64,000 bases of DNA from the NCBI RefSeq assembly GCF_041154505.1, contig NZ_AP028672.1, positions 682,001 to 746,000 of the forward strand. Reading direction: 5' to 3'. Numbering within the stretch: position 1 is the first letter of the stretch; each line of letters opens with the position of its first letter. The position numbers and the translations under genes are program-made. This document shows positions 25,177-33,493 of this stretch, in pieces. The notes under the pieces were generated by a model. That model was not told the DNA's origin, did no database searches, and saw only the letters and a list, made by a program, of their open reading frames with translations. Origin of the DNA: Acidovorax sp. A79. GTDB taxonomy: Bacteria; Pseudomonadota; Gammaproteobacteria; Burkholderiales; Burkholderiaceae_C.

Positions 25177-25980
25177 ATGCATGAATTGGTGTTTGTCTTC
25201 GCAGGCTTTGCGGTCGGGTTCATCGTGGGCCTGACCGGGGTCGGCGGCGGCTCGCTGATGACCCCCGTGCTGATCTTTTTCTTCGGCGTGAAGCCCCACC
25301 TGGCCATCGGCACCGACCTGCTGTTTGCCGCATTCACCAAGATGGGCGGCACCGTGAGCATGGCGCGCCAGCGCCTGGTGCCCTGGCGCGTGGTGGCCCA
25401 GCTGTGCGCGGGCAGCATTCCGGCCGCGCTGCTGGCGCTGTGGGCGCTCAAGGTCCTGGGCCCCGCCAGTGCCCAGGCGCAGCGCATCATGACGACCACG
25501 CTCGGTTTCGCGCTGCTGTTGACAGCCGCGGCCACGCTGTACAAGGTGGTGGCCTTCTCGCGCCAGCGCCAGGCGGCCGACCATGCCAAGCGCCAGGCCA
25601 GCACCGAGCAATCCACCCGCCCCCGCCACTGGAGCCTGCCCGTGCTGCTGGGCGCCGTGATCGGCACGCTGGTCACCTTCACCTCGGTGGGCGCGGGCGC
25701 CATCGGCGTCACGGTGCTGCTGCTGGTCTACCCCCTGCTACCCCTGCCCCGCGTGATCGGTGCCGACATCGCCTATGCCGTGCCATTGACCCTGGTGGCG
25801 GGTCTGGGCCATGCCACGCTGGGTTCGGTGGACTGGCCTTTGCTTGCACAATTGCTGGCTGGCTCGTTGCCGGGCATCTGGCTGGGCTCGCGCCTGGTCA
25901 CCCGCACCCCCGAGCGCCTGATCCGCTCCGCGCTGTCCCTCCTGCTGGCCTGGGCAGGCGCCAAATTAATAATGATCTGA
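25177..25980 (+). CDS. TauE/SafE-family sulfite/sulfonate exporter-like membrane protein
   Basis: The 267-residue protein has about eight membrane segments. The two TauE/SafE repeats are visible: GLTGVGGGSLMTPVLIFFFGVKPHLAIGTDL near the start and VTFTSVGAGAIGVTVLLLVYP in the second half. Related proteins export sulfite or sulfoacetate, or move sulfur anions. It lies 10 bp before cysI and reads with it, so it likely moves sulfate or vents excess sulfite during assimilation. Confidence 0.9.
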   Translation: MHELVFVFAGFAVGFIVGLTGVGGGSLMTPVLIFFFGVKPHLAIGTDLLFAAFTKMGGTVSMARQRLVPWRVVAQLCAGSIPAALLALWALKVLGPASAQAQRIMTTTLGFALLLTAAATLYKVVAFSRQRQAADHAKRQASTEQSTRPRHWSLPVLLGAVIGTLVTFTSVGAGAIGVTVLLLVYPLLPLPRVIGADIAYAVPLTLVAGLGHATLGSVDWPLLAQLLAGSLPGIWLGSRLVTRTPERLIRSALSLLLAWAGAKLIMI

Positions 25981-25990
25981 TTGGTCCACG

Positions 25991-27778
25991 ATGTATCAAT
26001 ACACACCCTTCGACAAGACGTTCGTCAAGCAGCGCGCCCGCCAGTTCCGCGACCAGCTCAACCGCTGGCAGGCCGGCAAACTGGCCGAGGACGACTTCCG
26101 CCCCCTGCGCCTGCAAAACGGCTGGTACGTGCAGCGCTACGCCCCCATGCTGCGCGTGGCCGTGCCCTACGGCGAGATCGCCAGCCGCCAGCTGCGCGTG
26201 CTGGCCACCATCGCCCGCGAGTACGACGAGCCCGAAGCGGCCGTGTTCAAGGCCGCCATGGAAGGCCAGGGCCTGCTGGGCACCACCTTCCTGCCCAAGA
26301 ACTGCGCCCACTTCACCACGCGCACCAATGTGCAGTTCAACTGGATTCCGCTGTCCAAGAGCGCCGACGTGATGGACCTGCTGGCCACCGTGGACATGCA
26401 CGGCATCCAGACCAGCGGCAACTGCATCCGCAACACCACCACCGACGCACTGGCCGGCGTGGCCGTGGATGAGATCGTGGACCCGCGCCCCTACGCGGAA
26501 ATCATCCGCCAGTGGACCACGCTGCACCCGGAGTTCGCGTTCCTGCCGCGCAAGTTCAAGATCGCCATCAGCGGCGCCAAGGACGACCGCGCCGCCACCG
26601 GCTGGCACGACGTGGGCCTGCACCTGGTCAAGAACGAGGCGGGCGAGATCGGCTTCAAGGTGTTCGTGGGCGGCGGCATGGGCCGCACGCCGGTGATCGG
26701 CACGGTGATCCGCGAGTTCCTGCCCTGGAATCAGATCATGAATTACATCGAGGCCATCGTGCGCGTGTACAACGAGCACGGCCGCCGCGACAACAAGTAC
26801 AAGGCCCGCATCAAGATCCTGGTCAAGTCCGAAGGCCAGCAGTACATCGACGATGTGGAAGAAGAGTACCGCCAGATCATGGAGATCGACGGCGGCCCGC
26901 ACACCGTGCCCCAGGCCGAGTTCGACCGCGTGGCGGCCTGCTTTGTGCCCCCCAAGCTGGCCGACATTGCCGACGTGGCCCCCGCAGCCTTGCAGGCGTC
27001 GCTGGACGCACAGGCGGCAGAGCATGTGATGTTTGGCCGCTGGCTCAAGCGCAACGTGCACGCGCACCAGAACCCGCAGCTGCGCGCCGTGACGCTGTCG
27101 TTCAAGCGCCCCGGCCAGTCGCCCGGCGACGCGACCAGCGACCAGCTGATCGCCGTGGCCGACCTGGTGGACAAGTATTCCGCCGGCGAAGCCCGCGTGA
27201 CGCACGACCAGAACGTGGTGCTGCCCTGGGTGCATGCCAGCCGCCTGTTCGAGCTGTGGCAAGAGGCCAAGGCCCTGGGCCTGGCCAGCGCCAACGTGCA
27301 GCTGCTCACCGACATGATCGCCTGCCCCGGCGGCGACTTCTGCGCGCTGGCCAACGCCCGCTCGCTGCCGATCGCCGAGGCCATCACCCAGCGCTACCAG
27401 GACCTGGACGAGCTCGACGACATCGGCGAGATCGACCTGCACATCAGCGGCTGCATCAACAGCTGCGGCCACCACCACAGCGGCCACATCGGCATCCTGG
27501 GCGTCGACAAGGACGGCAAGGAGTGGTACCAGGTCACGCTCGGCGGCTCCGACGGCTCCGACCTGTCGGGCGCCGCCGTGGCCGGCAAGGTGATCGGCCC
27601 TTCGTTCTCGGCCGCCGAAGTGCCCGATGTGATCGAAGCCGTGCTCACCACCTACCGCAGCCTGCGCGAAAGCGGCGAGAGCTTTCAGAACACCGTGCGC
27701 CGCACCGGCCTGGACCCCTTCAAGGAAGCCGCCAAGACTGCCCGCCACCCCGCCAAGGAAGAGCTGGCCACGGCCTGA
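25991..27778 (+). CDS. cysI: Assimilatory sulfite reductase hemoprotein (nitrite/sulfite reductase family)
   Basis: The 595-residue protein reduces sulfite to sulfide with six electrons. It has two ferredoxin-like/sirohaem half-repeats. The first runs from RLQNGWYVQRYAPMLRVAVPYG through NCAHFTTRTNVQFNW. The sirohaem/4Fe-4S site is C445 and C451 (CPGGDFC) and C488 and C492 (CINSC). It resembles the single-subunit sulfite reductases of betaproteobacteria, which lack a CysJ partner; none is encoded nearby. Confidence 0.94.
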   Translation: MYQYTPFDKTFVKQRARQFRDQLNRWQAGKLAEDDFRPLRLQNGWYVQRYAPMLRVAVPYGEIASRQLRVLATIAREYDEPEAAVFKAAMEGQGLLGTTFLPKNCAHFTTRTNVQFNWIPLSKSADVMDLLATVDMHGIQTSGNCIRNTTTDALAGVAVDEIVDPRPYAEIIRQWTTLHPEFAFLPRKFKIAISGAKDDRAATGWHDVGLHLVKNEAGEIGFKVFVGGGMGRTPVIGTVIREFLPWNQIMNYIEAIVRVYNEHGRRDNKYKARIKILVKSEGQQYIDDVEEEYRQIMEIDGGPHTVPQAEFDRVAACFVPPKLADIADVAPAALQASLDAQAAEHVMFGRWLKRNVHAHQNPQLRAVTLSFKRPGQSPGDATSDQLIAVADLVDKYSAGEARVTHDQNVVLPWVHASRLFELWQEAKALGLASANVQLLTDMIACPGGDFCALANARSLPIAEAITQRYQDLDELDDIGEIDLHISGCINSCGHHHSGHIGILGVDKDGKEWYQVTLGGSDGSDLSGAAVAGKVIGPSFSAAEVPDVIEAVLTTYRSLRESGESFQNTVRRTGLDPFKEAAKTARHPAKEELATA

Positions 27779-27807
27779 TCGCCAGCCGCCACGCCCTGAT
27801 AAGACCC

Positions 27808-28197
27808 ATGAAAATTCTTGCCTCCCAAGACCACCAGCCGCCCGCAGAGGGCGATGCCCGCGCCGTGGCGCTGGCCAACGATGCCGATGCACTGGCCCTG
27901 CCGCTCGACGGCGTCGAGCGCGTGGACCTGCACTTCCCCAGCTTCACCGATGGCCGCGCGTTCAGCCAGGCCTTCTTGCTGCGCCGCCGCCGCGGCTTCA
28001 AAGGCGACATCCGCGCCACGGGCGACGTGCTGATCGACCAGCTGGTGCAGATGCAGCGCACGGGCTTTTCGTCGGCCGTGCTGCGCGATGGCGTGGACCC
28101 GGCCGATGCGCAGCGCCAGTTCGAGATGTTCCCCGGCTTCTACCAGGGCGACGCGGTGCACCCGCAGCCTCTCTTTGCCGACAAGGCTGCCGCCTGA
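27808..28197 (+). CDS. DUF934-family protein of the sulfate-reduction operon
   Basis: The 129-residue protein belongs to the DUF934 family, regularly found between cysI and cysH in proteobacteria. It has VERVDLHFPSFTDGRAFSQAFLLR, FKGDIRATGDVLIDQL and a C-terminal FPGFYQGDAVHP stretch. It has no known catalytic motif; a role as an accessory or electron-transfer partner of CysI has been suggested. The ATG lies 29 bp behind cysI. Confidence 0.88.
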   Translation: MKILASQDHQPPAEGDARAVALANDADALALPLDGVERVDLHFPSFTDGRAFSQAFLLRRRRGFKGDIRATGDVLIDQLVQMQRTGFSSAVLRDGVDPADAQRQFEMFPGFYQGDAVHPQPLFADKAAA

Positions 28198-28240
28198 GCC
28201 AGGCCCGCAGCGCTGCTACGCACACCCACGAACACCCACC

Positions 28241-28864
28241 ATGAGCCAATTCGATCTCGCACGCGTCAATGCCGACCTGGGCCGCAATGCCGAAGGCCTC
28301 GTCGCCTGGGCACTGGGCCTGGGCCAGAGCCCCATCGTCACCACCAACTTCCGTCCCTTCGAGGCGGTGATCCTGCACATGGTGTCCGCGGTGAACCCCG
28401 ATGTGCCGGTGGTCTGGATGGACAACGGCTACAACACCGAAGCCACCTACCGCTTTGCCGACGAGGTGACAAAGCAGCTGGGCCTGAACCTCAAGATCTA
28501 CCTGCCGCGCCGCTCGCGCGCGCACCGCGAAGCCGTGGAGGGCGCAACGCCTGCACTGGACGACCCGCGCCACGCAGCGTTCACCGAAGAAGTGAAGCTC
28601 GAGCCCTTTGCCCGCGCCTTGCGCGAGACCGCGCCCAAGGTGTGGTTCACCGCGCTGCGCGCCACCGACACCGCCGTGCGCGCACAGATGGACCCGGTGA
28701 GCATCAACCCCGACGGCCTGATCAAGGTGGCGCCGCTGCTGCACTGGTCGTCCAAGGACCTGCACGAATACTGCGTCCAGCACGGCCTGCCCAACAACTT
28801 CGACTATGTGGACCCGACCAAGGGCGAAGAGAACCGCGAGTGCGGCCTGCACATCGCGCATTGA
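28241..28864 (+). CDS. cysH: Phosphoadenylyl/adenylyl-sulfate reductase
   Basis: The 207-residue protein reduces activated sulfate to sulfite. It has the PP-loop-like region around TTNFRPFEAVILHMV, the WMDNGYNTEATYRFADE strand and the C-terminal ECGLH motif whose Cys201 forms the thiosulfonate intermediate. The CC and CxxC pairs that bind the 4Fe-4S cluster of APS-type reductases are absent, as in PAPS reductases, although no cysC APS kinase is in the window. The ATG follows DUF934 by 43 bp. Confidence 0.92.
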   Translation: MSQFDLARVNADLGRNAEGLVAWALGLGQSPIVTTNFRPFEAVILHMVSAVNPDVPVVWMDNGYNTEATYRFADEVTKQLGLNLKIYLPRRSRAHREAVEGATPALDDPRHAAFTEEVKLEPFARALRETAPKVWFTALRATDTAVRAQMDPVSINPDGLIKVAPLLHWSSKDLHEYCVQHGLPNNFDYVDPTKGEENRECGLHIAH

Positions 28865-28876
28865 CCTCGAAAATGA

Positions 28877-28989
28877 CTCCCCCTGAGCCGCTTCGCGTCT
28901 TCCCCCTCTCTCGCTGCGCGGGAGGGGGACGCACCCGGTGGCCCGGCAAAGCCGGTTCCACGGGTGCACTGGTCTCGAGTGCGCCAGTG
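28877..28989 (+). repeat. Dispersed repeat family B, copy 5
   Basis: This is the cleanest copy. It has CCCCCTGAGCCGCTTCGCG, CTTCCCCCTCTCTCGCTGCG and its GGGAGGGGG hairpin arm, CGCACCCGGTGGCCCGGCAA and GCCGGTTCCACGGGTGCACT. It sits 13 bp behind the cysH stop, in the direction of transcription, inside the cysH-cysD gap. Confidence 0.85.
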
Positions 28990-29033
28990 GCATGCGCCGC
29001 AGCCTTTGAACTGATGACCGAGAGCACCCGACC

Positions 29034-30002
29034 ATGAACGCACGCACCGACTCAGCGCTGCTTGAGAAGAAAACCAACAATATGAGCCACCACCTGAACA
29101 ATTCGCACCTCGACGCCCTGGAAGAGGAAACCATCTTCATCCTGCGCGAAGTGGCCGCCGCCTTCGAGCGCCCCACCCTGCTGTTCTCGGGCGGCAAGGA
29201 TTCGCTGGTCATGCTCAAGTGCGCCGAAAAAGCGTTTGGCACCAAGGCCAGCGGCGGCGGCATTCCCTACCCGCTGCTCATGATCGACACGGGCCACAAC
29301 TTCCCCGAGGTCACGGACTTCCGCGACTTCCGTGCCAAGGAGCTGGGTGCCGAACTCATCGTGCGCAGCGTCGAGGACTCGATGGCGCGCGGCACCGTGC
29401 GCCTGGCCCACCCCGGCGAATCGCGCAACGTGCACCAGTCGGTCACGCTGCTCGAAGCGATCGAGGAATTCCGCTTCGACGCGCTCATCGGCGGCGCCCG
29501 CCGCGACGAGGAAAAGGCCCGCGCCAAGGAGCGCATCTTCTCGCACCGCGACAGCTTCGGCCAGTGGCAGCCCAAGGCCCAGCGCCCCGAGCTGTGGACC
29601 CTGTTCAACACCCGCCTGCAGCCCGGCGAACACTTCCGCGTGTTCCCCATCAGCAACTGGACCGAACTCGACGTGTGGCAGTACATCGACCGCGAGAGCA
29701 TCGCGCTGCCCAGCATCTACTACACGCACAAGCGACAGGTGGTGGACCGCAAGGGCCTCCTGATGCCGGTGACCGAGCTGACCCCGCCGCGCGAGGGCGA
29801 GACGGTGCAGACGCGCGACGTGCGTTTTCGCACGGTGGGCGACATCACCTGCACCGCACCGGTGGAGAGCACGGCGGCCACGGCCGCCGACATCGTGATC
29901 GAGACCCTGGCCGCCGACGTGAGCGAGCGCGGCGCGACGCGCATGGATGACAAGACCAGCGACGCCTCGATGGAAAAGCGCAAGAAAGACGGGTACTTCT
30001 GA
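29034..30002 (+). CDS. cysD: Sulfate adenylyltransferase subunit 2
   Basis: The 322-residue catalytic subunit of ATP sulfurylase makes APS. It has the PP-loop SGGKDSLVMLKCAEKAFG, YPLLMIDTGHNFPE, IGGARRDEEKARAKERIFS and the C-terminal MEKRKKDGYF typical of CysD. An internal ATG at 29082 (MSHHLNNSHL) is a possible alternative start because the first 16 residues are not conserved as far as I can tell. The stop shares one base with the cysN start. Confidence 0.95.
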   Translation: MNARTDSALLEKKTNNMSHHLNNSHLDALEEETIFILREVAAAFERPTLLFSGGKDSLVMLKCAEKAFGTKASGGGIPYPLLMIDTGHNFPEVTDFRDFRAKELGAELIVRSVEDSMARGTVRLAHPGESRNVHQSVTLLEAIEEFRFDALIGGARRDEEKARAKERIFSHRDSFGQWQPKAQRPELWTLFNTRLQPGEHFRVFPISNWTELDVWQYIDRESIALPSIYYTHKRQVVDRKGLLMPVTELTPPREGETVQTRDVRFRTVGDITCTAPVESTAATAADIVIETLAADVSERGATRMDDKTSDASMEKRKKDGYF

Positions 30003-31369
30003 TGACCACTATGAATTCGATAGCTACTAGCGCTTATGCATCAAGCGCTGGCGGCCAAAATGACCACATTTCCGCCCTGAAGTTCATCACCTGCGGCTCG
30101 GTGGACGATGGCAAGAGCACATTGATCGGCCGCCTGCTGGTGGACAGCAAGGCCGTGCTGCAGGACCACCTTGCCGGCGTACAGCGCCAGGGCGAAACCG
30201 ACCTGGCCCTGCTCACCGACGGCCTCAGCGCAGAGCGCGAGCAAGGCATCACCATCGACGTGGCCTACCGCTACTTCGCCACCGAAGAGCGCAAGTTCAT
30301 CATCGGCGACGCGCCCGGCCACGAGCAGTACACCCGCAACATGGTCACGGCCGCCAGCAGCGCCGACGCGGCCGTGGTGCTGGTCGATGCCACCAAGCTC
30401 GACTGGAAGAACGCCGACCTCGCCCTGCTGCCGCAAACCCGCCGCCACAGCCTGCTGGCCCACCTGCTGCGCGTGCATTCGCTGGTGTTCGCCGTGAACA
30501 AGCTCGACGCGGTGGAAGACCCCGCCCTCGCCTGGAAGCACATCCAGGGCGCGCTGGCGGCGTTTGCCCAGGCCGCCGGCATCGCCGTGCGTGCGACGGT
30601 GCCCGTGTCGGCGCTCAAGGGCTGGAACGTGGTGGACGCCCACGCGGGCTGGTGCGGCTACGAGGGCCCCACGCTGCTGCAGGTGCTCGAAGCCCTGCCC
30701 AACACGCCCCCCGACACGGCGCTGCCCCTGGCCTTCCCGGTGCAGTGGGTCGAGAAGTTCTCGTCCTCGTCCGACACATCCCAAGGCCGCCGCGTGTTCT
30801 GGGGCCGTGTGGCCTCGGGCAATGTCACCCCCGGCACACCGGTGCAGATCTTCCCCAGCGGCCAGCTGGCCACCGTGGCCCAGGTGCTGGACCATGCCCG
30901 CCGCCCCACCGACGTGCCCGCTGGCACCAGCGCCGGTTTCATCCTCGACCGCGAGGTGGACGTCTCGCGCGGCGACTGGATTCTGGCCGCGCCTGCGGCC
31001 ACCACCGCCCCCGCCGAGGACGACTTCGACACGCCGGCCAGCGTGCCCGCATGGCCCGCCAGCCGCGAGCTGCGCACCACCGTGGCCTGGATGGATGACG
31101 AACCCCTGGTCGCCGGCCGCGTGTACTGGGCGCTGCACGGCCACCGCTGGGTCAAGGCCAAGGTCAAGGCCGTGGTGCACAAGCTCAACATCCACACGCT
31201 GGCCGAGGAAGCCGCCACGCAGCTCGACCCCAACGCCATCGGCCATGTGGACCTGCTGCTGCAGGAGCCGATCCCCGCCGCAGCCTTCGGCAAGGCCCGG
31301 GTGCTCGGATCGCTGATCCTGGTGGACACCGCGAGCCACAAAACCGCTGGCGCCGTGCTGGTCAACTGA
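30002..31369 (+). CDS. cysN: Sulfate adenylyltransferase subunit 1 (GTPase)
   Basis: The 455-residue GTPase drives APS synthesis with CysD. It has G1 GSVDDGKSTLIGRLLVDSK, the DAPGHEQYTRNM switch and NKLD, then two beta-barrel domains. There is no C-terminal APS kinase domain, so this is CysN rather than NodQ/CysNC. The first 20 codons (MNSIATSAYASSAGGQNDH and flanks) are not typical of CysN and are encoded by a family A repeat. The next in-frame start that would skip the repeat is inside the core, so the extension is probably translated. Confidence 0.95.
   Translation: MTTMNSIATSAYASSAGGQNDHISALKFITCGSVDDGKSTLIGRLLVDSKAVLQDHLAGVQRQGETDLALLTDGLSAEREQGITIDVAYRYFATEERKFIIGDAPGHEQYTRNMVTAASSADAAVVLVDATKLDWKNADLALLPQTRRHSLLAHLLRVHSLVFAVNKLDAVEDPALAWKHIQGALAAFAQAAGIAVRATVPVSALKGWNVVDAHAGWCGYEGPTLLQVLEALPNTPPDTALPLAFPVQWVEKFSSSSDTSQGRRVFWGRVASGNVTPGTPVQIFPSGQLATVAQVLDHARRPTDVPAGTSAGFILDREVDVSRGDWILAAPAATTAPAEDDFDTPASVPAWPASRELRTTVAWMDDEPLVAGRVYWALHGHRWVKAKVKAVVHKLNIHTLAEEAATQLDPNAIGHVDLLLQEPIPAAAFGKARVLGSLILVDTASHKTAGAVLVN
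30009..30066 (+). repeat. Dispersed repeat family A, copy 4, inside the cysN coding region
   Basis: The copy has the head atgaattcgatagctactag, the hairpin AGCGCTT-atgcatc-AAGCGCT and the tail ggcggccaaaatgac, lying in frame just behind the cysN start codon. Confidence 0.8.
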
Positions 31370-31428
31370 TCCAGATCAGCGCCACCCCCCCAAGTCACCC
31401 CATCCGGGGAAGGGGCCCTGTAACCAAA

Positions 31429-31468
31429 GGTCGGTGAAAGCTTCTAAAATTGAGGGTTTTCACCGACC
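31429..31468. promoter_or_regulatory. Inverted repeat around a -10-like element before fdxA
   Basis: Two perfect 11-base arms, GGTCGGTGAAA (31429-31439) and TTTCACCGACC (31458-31468), flank TAAAAT (31445-31450), a good -10 sequence. The second arm ends 15 bp before the fdxA ATG. Such an arrangement suits a repressor site or a structured leader. Confidence 0.5.
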
Positions 31469-31483
31469 CACACAACCTTTGTC

Positions 31484-31813
31484 ATGACCCACGTCGTCTC
31501 CGAAAACTGCATCAAGTGCAAGTACACCGATTGTGTGGACGTGTGCCCCGTGGACTGCTTCCGCGAAGGCCCGAACATGCTCGTCATCGATCCCGACGAG
31601 TGCATCGACTGCGCCGTCTGCATCCCTGAGTGCCCGGCCAACGCCATCTTTGCCGAAGAAGACCTGCCGGCCGACCAGATCGCCTTCATCAAGCTCAATG
31701 CCGACCTGGCCTTCGCCGACGGCTGGAAGAGCATCACCAAGCGCAAGCCCGCGCTGCCCGACGCCGACGAGTGGAACGGCAAGCCGGGCAAGGTCAACGA
31801 ACTGGTCAAGTGA
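31484..31813 (+). CDS. fdxA: 7Fe ferredoxin FdxA
   Basis: The 109-residue ferredoxin carries a 3Fe-4S and a 4Fe-4S cluster. Its cysteines are in [18 protein letters not shown] near the start and [14 protein letters not shown] at residues about 40-53. The acidic C-terminal tail with [19 protein letters not shown] is typical of this type. It may give electrons to, or take them from, the NADP reductase encoded next. Confidence 0.95.
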   Translation: MTHVVSENCIKCKYTDCVDVCPVDCFREGPNMLVIDPDECIDCAVCIPECPANAIFAEEDLPADQIAFIKLNADLAFADGWKSITKRKPALPDADEWNGKPGKVNELVK

Positions 31814-31814
31814 C

Positions 31815-31910
31815 CTCCCTGAGTCGCTTCGCGCCATCCCCCAAAGGGGACGCCACCAGTGGCCTGGCAAAGCCAGTTCCACGGGTGCACAGGTCTTTGG
31901 CAGCGCCAGT
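31815..31910 (+). repeat. Dispersed repeat family B, copy 6
   Basis: The copy begins immediately behind the fdxA stop with CTCCCTGAGTCGCTTCGCG. It has a short CCCCCAAAGGGG hairpin and ends with GCCAGTTCCACGGGTGCACA and GCGCCAG. It is oriented with transcription. Confidence 0.8.
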
Positions 31911-31937
31911 TTCGGGCGCTGCGCGCGTGGCTTGAGC

Positions 31938-32993
31938 ATGATTCAAGAAACCGACGCCGTCGTCATCGGCGCGGGTCCCGTGGGCCTGTTCCAGGTCTTC
32001 CAGCTGGGCCTGCAAGGCATCACCGCCCACCTGATCGACGCCCTGCCTCATGCGGGTGGCCAGTGCGTCGAGCTGTACGGCGACAAACCCATCTACGACA
32101 TCCCGGGCATCCCGGTGTGCACCGGGCGCGAGCTGGCCGGTTTGCTGCTTCAGCAGATTGCGCCGTTCAAGACCCAGTGGCACCTGGGCACGCTGGTCTC
32201 CGCACTCACCGTGCAGGCCGATGGGCGCCTGCTGGTCGAAACCTCGCAAGGTGCGCAGCTGCTGGCCCGCAGCGTGTTCATTGCCGCCGGCGTGGGCGCC
32301 TTTGTGCCGCGCACGCTCAAGGTGGACGGCATCGAGCGCTTTGTGGGCACCCAGGTCCACTACCAGAACCTGCCCTCCACGGCCCACGTGGCCGGACGCC
32401 ATGTGGTCGTGCACGGCGGCGACGAGCCCGCCGTGGCCCGCGCCGTGGAACTGGCCGAACAAGGCCAGGCCGCCCGCGTGAGCCTGCTGCACCGCCGCGA
32501 TGTGTTCCAGGCCCCGGATGCCCTGCTGCAGCGCCTGCAGCAACTGCGCGATGCGGGCCGCATCCACGTCGAGGCCGCGCAGATCACCGGCCTTGAGACC
32601 GCTGGCGACCAGCTGACCGCCTTGCAGGTGGTGGACGCCGATGGCAGCAGCCGCGCCCTGCCGCTCGACGTGCTGGTGGCCGTGCTCGGCATCTCCCCCC
32701 GGCTCGGGCCCATCGCCGACTGGGGCATCGCCCTGGAGCGCAAGCAACTCGTGGTGGACACCGAGGCCTTCCGCACCAGCGTGCCCGGCATCCACGCCGT
32801 AGGCGACATCAACACCTACCCCGGCAAACGCAAGCTCATCCTGTGCGGCTTCCACGAGGCCACGCTGGCGGCCTTTGGCGCGGCCGAGGCGCTCAAGGGC
32901 GGCAAGGTGGCGCTGCAATACACCACCACGAGCCCACGGCTGCACCAGCTGCTGGGTGTGGCGCCGGCCTCTGCGCCTGCCGCCAGCACGTAG
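31938..32993 (+). CDS. Ferredoxin-NADP reductase, thioredoxin-reductase-like type
   Basis: The 351-residue flavoprotein has the FAD site [34 protein letters not shown] and the C-terminal FAD motif [19 protein letters not shown], as in YumC-type reductases. It lacks the CxxC of thioredoxin reductases. The NADP site reads [20 protein letters not shown] instead of the usual GGGDSA, with HRRD behind it for the phosphate. Next to fdxA, it most likely reduces that ferredoxin or accepts its electrons. Confidence 0.9.
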   Translation: MIQETDAVVIGAGPVGLFQVFQLGLQGITAHLIDALPHAGGQCVELYGDKPIYDIPGIPVCTGRELAGLLLQQIAPFKTQWHLGTLVSALTVQADGRLLVETSQGAQLLARSVFIAAGVGAFVPRTLKVDGIERFVGTQVHYQNLPSTAHVAGRHVVVHGGDEPAVARAVELAEQGQAARVSLLHRRDVFQAPDALLQRLQQLRDAGRIHVEAAQITGLETAGDQLTALQVVDADGSSRALPLDVLVAVLGISPRLGPIADWGIALERKQLVVDTEAFRTSVPGIHAVGDINTYPGKRKLILCGFHEATLAAFGAAEALKGGKVALQYTTTSPRLHQLLGVAPASAPAAST

Positions 32994-33121
32994 TCCAGGC
33001 GGATCAGGGCACCACCATGCCGTGCCCGAACGGCGCGCCCACAAATAAGCACAAAATGTCCAAAAGGCGCGCAAGCGCCCGGCACGATGGCGTCTCCCGG
33101 CAACACCATCAGGAGCACACC

Positions 33122-33481
33122 ATGAGCCAACAACCCCTTCAATCCATCTGGGACACCTACACCGCGTCGTGGAAGACCGATTCGGCCGCGGACCGCACAG
33201 CCCTTTTTACCCAGTCCCTCGACCCCGCCTGTACCTACAACGACCCGCTGGCCACCGCCCAGGGCTGGACCCAGCTGACCGCCTACATGGACGACTTCCA
33301 CCGCCAGGTGCCCGGCGGGCATTTCGTGACCCACTATTTCGCCAGCCACAACCAGCAGAGCATCGCCAAATGGAACATGGTGGATGGCAGCGGACAGGTG
33401 ATCGGGGAAGGCGTGAGCTACGGCCGGTACAACGACCAGAACCGGCTCGTGGCCATGACCGGCTTCTTTGAAACCCCGTGA
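33122..33481 (+). CDS. SnoaL/NTF2-like protein
   Basis: The 119-residue protein looks like the small cone-shaped NTF2 fold. It has an N-terminal helix (IWDTYTASWKTDSAADRTALF), CTYNDPLATAQGW, a YMDDFHRQVPGGHFVTHYF stretch and C-terminal strands. The family covers ring cyclases, isomerases and binding proteins of little-known role. An AGGAG site precedes the ATG. It ends 12 bp before the AraC-type gene, so the two are probably one transcript. Confidence 0.85.
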   Translation: MSQQPLQSIWDTYTASWKTDSAADRTALFTQSLDPACTYNDPLATAQGWTQLTAYMDDFHRQVPGGHFVTHYFASHNQQSIAKWNMVDGSGQVIGEGVSYGRYNDQNRLVAMTGFFETP

Positions 33482-33493
33482 ACGGACGCCAAC

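Noticed and set aside
25898..27892. 664-codon minus-strand open frame
   Set aside because: It lies opposite cysI, which has clear sirohaem/Fe-S motifs; the antisense product has no recognisable domain and is rich in histidine and glycine from mirrored GC-rich codons.
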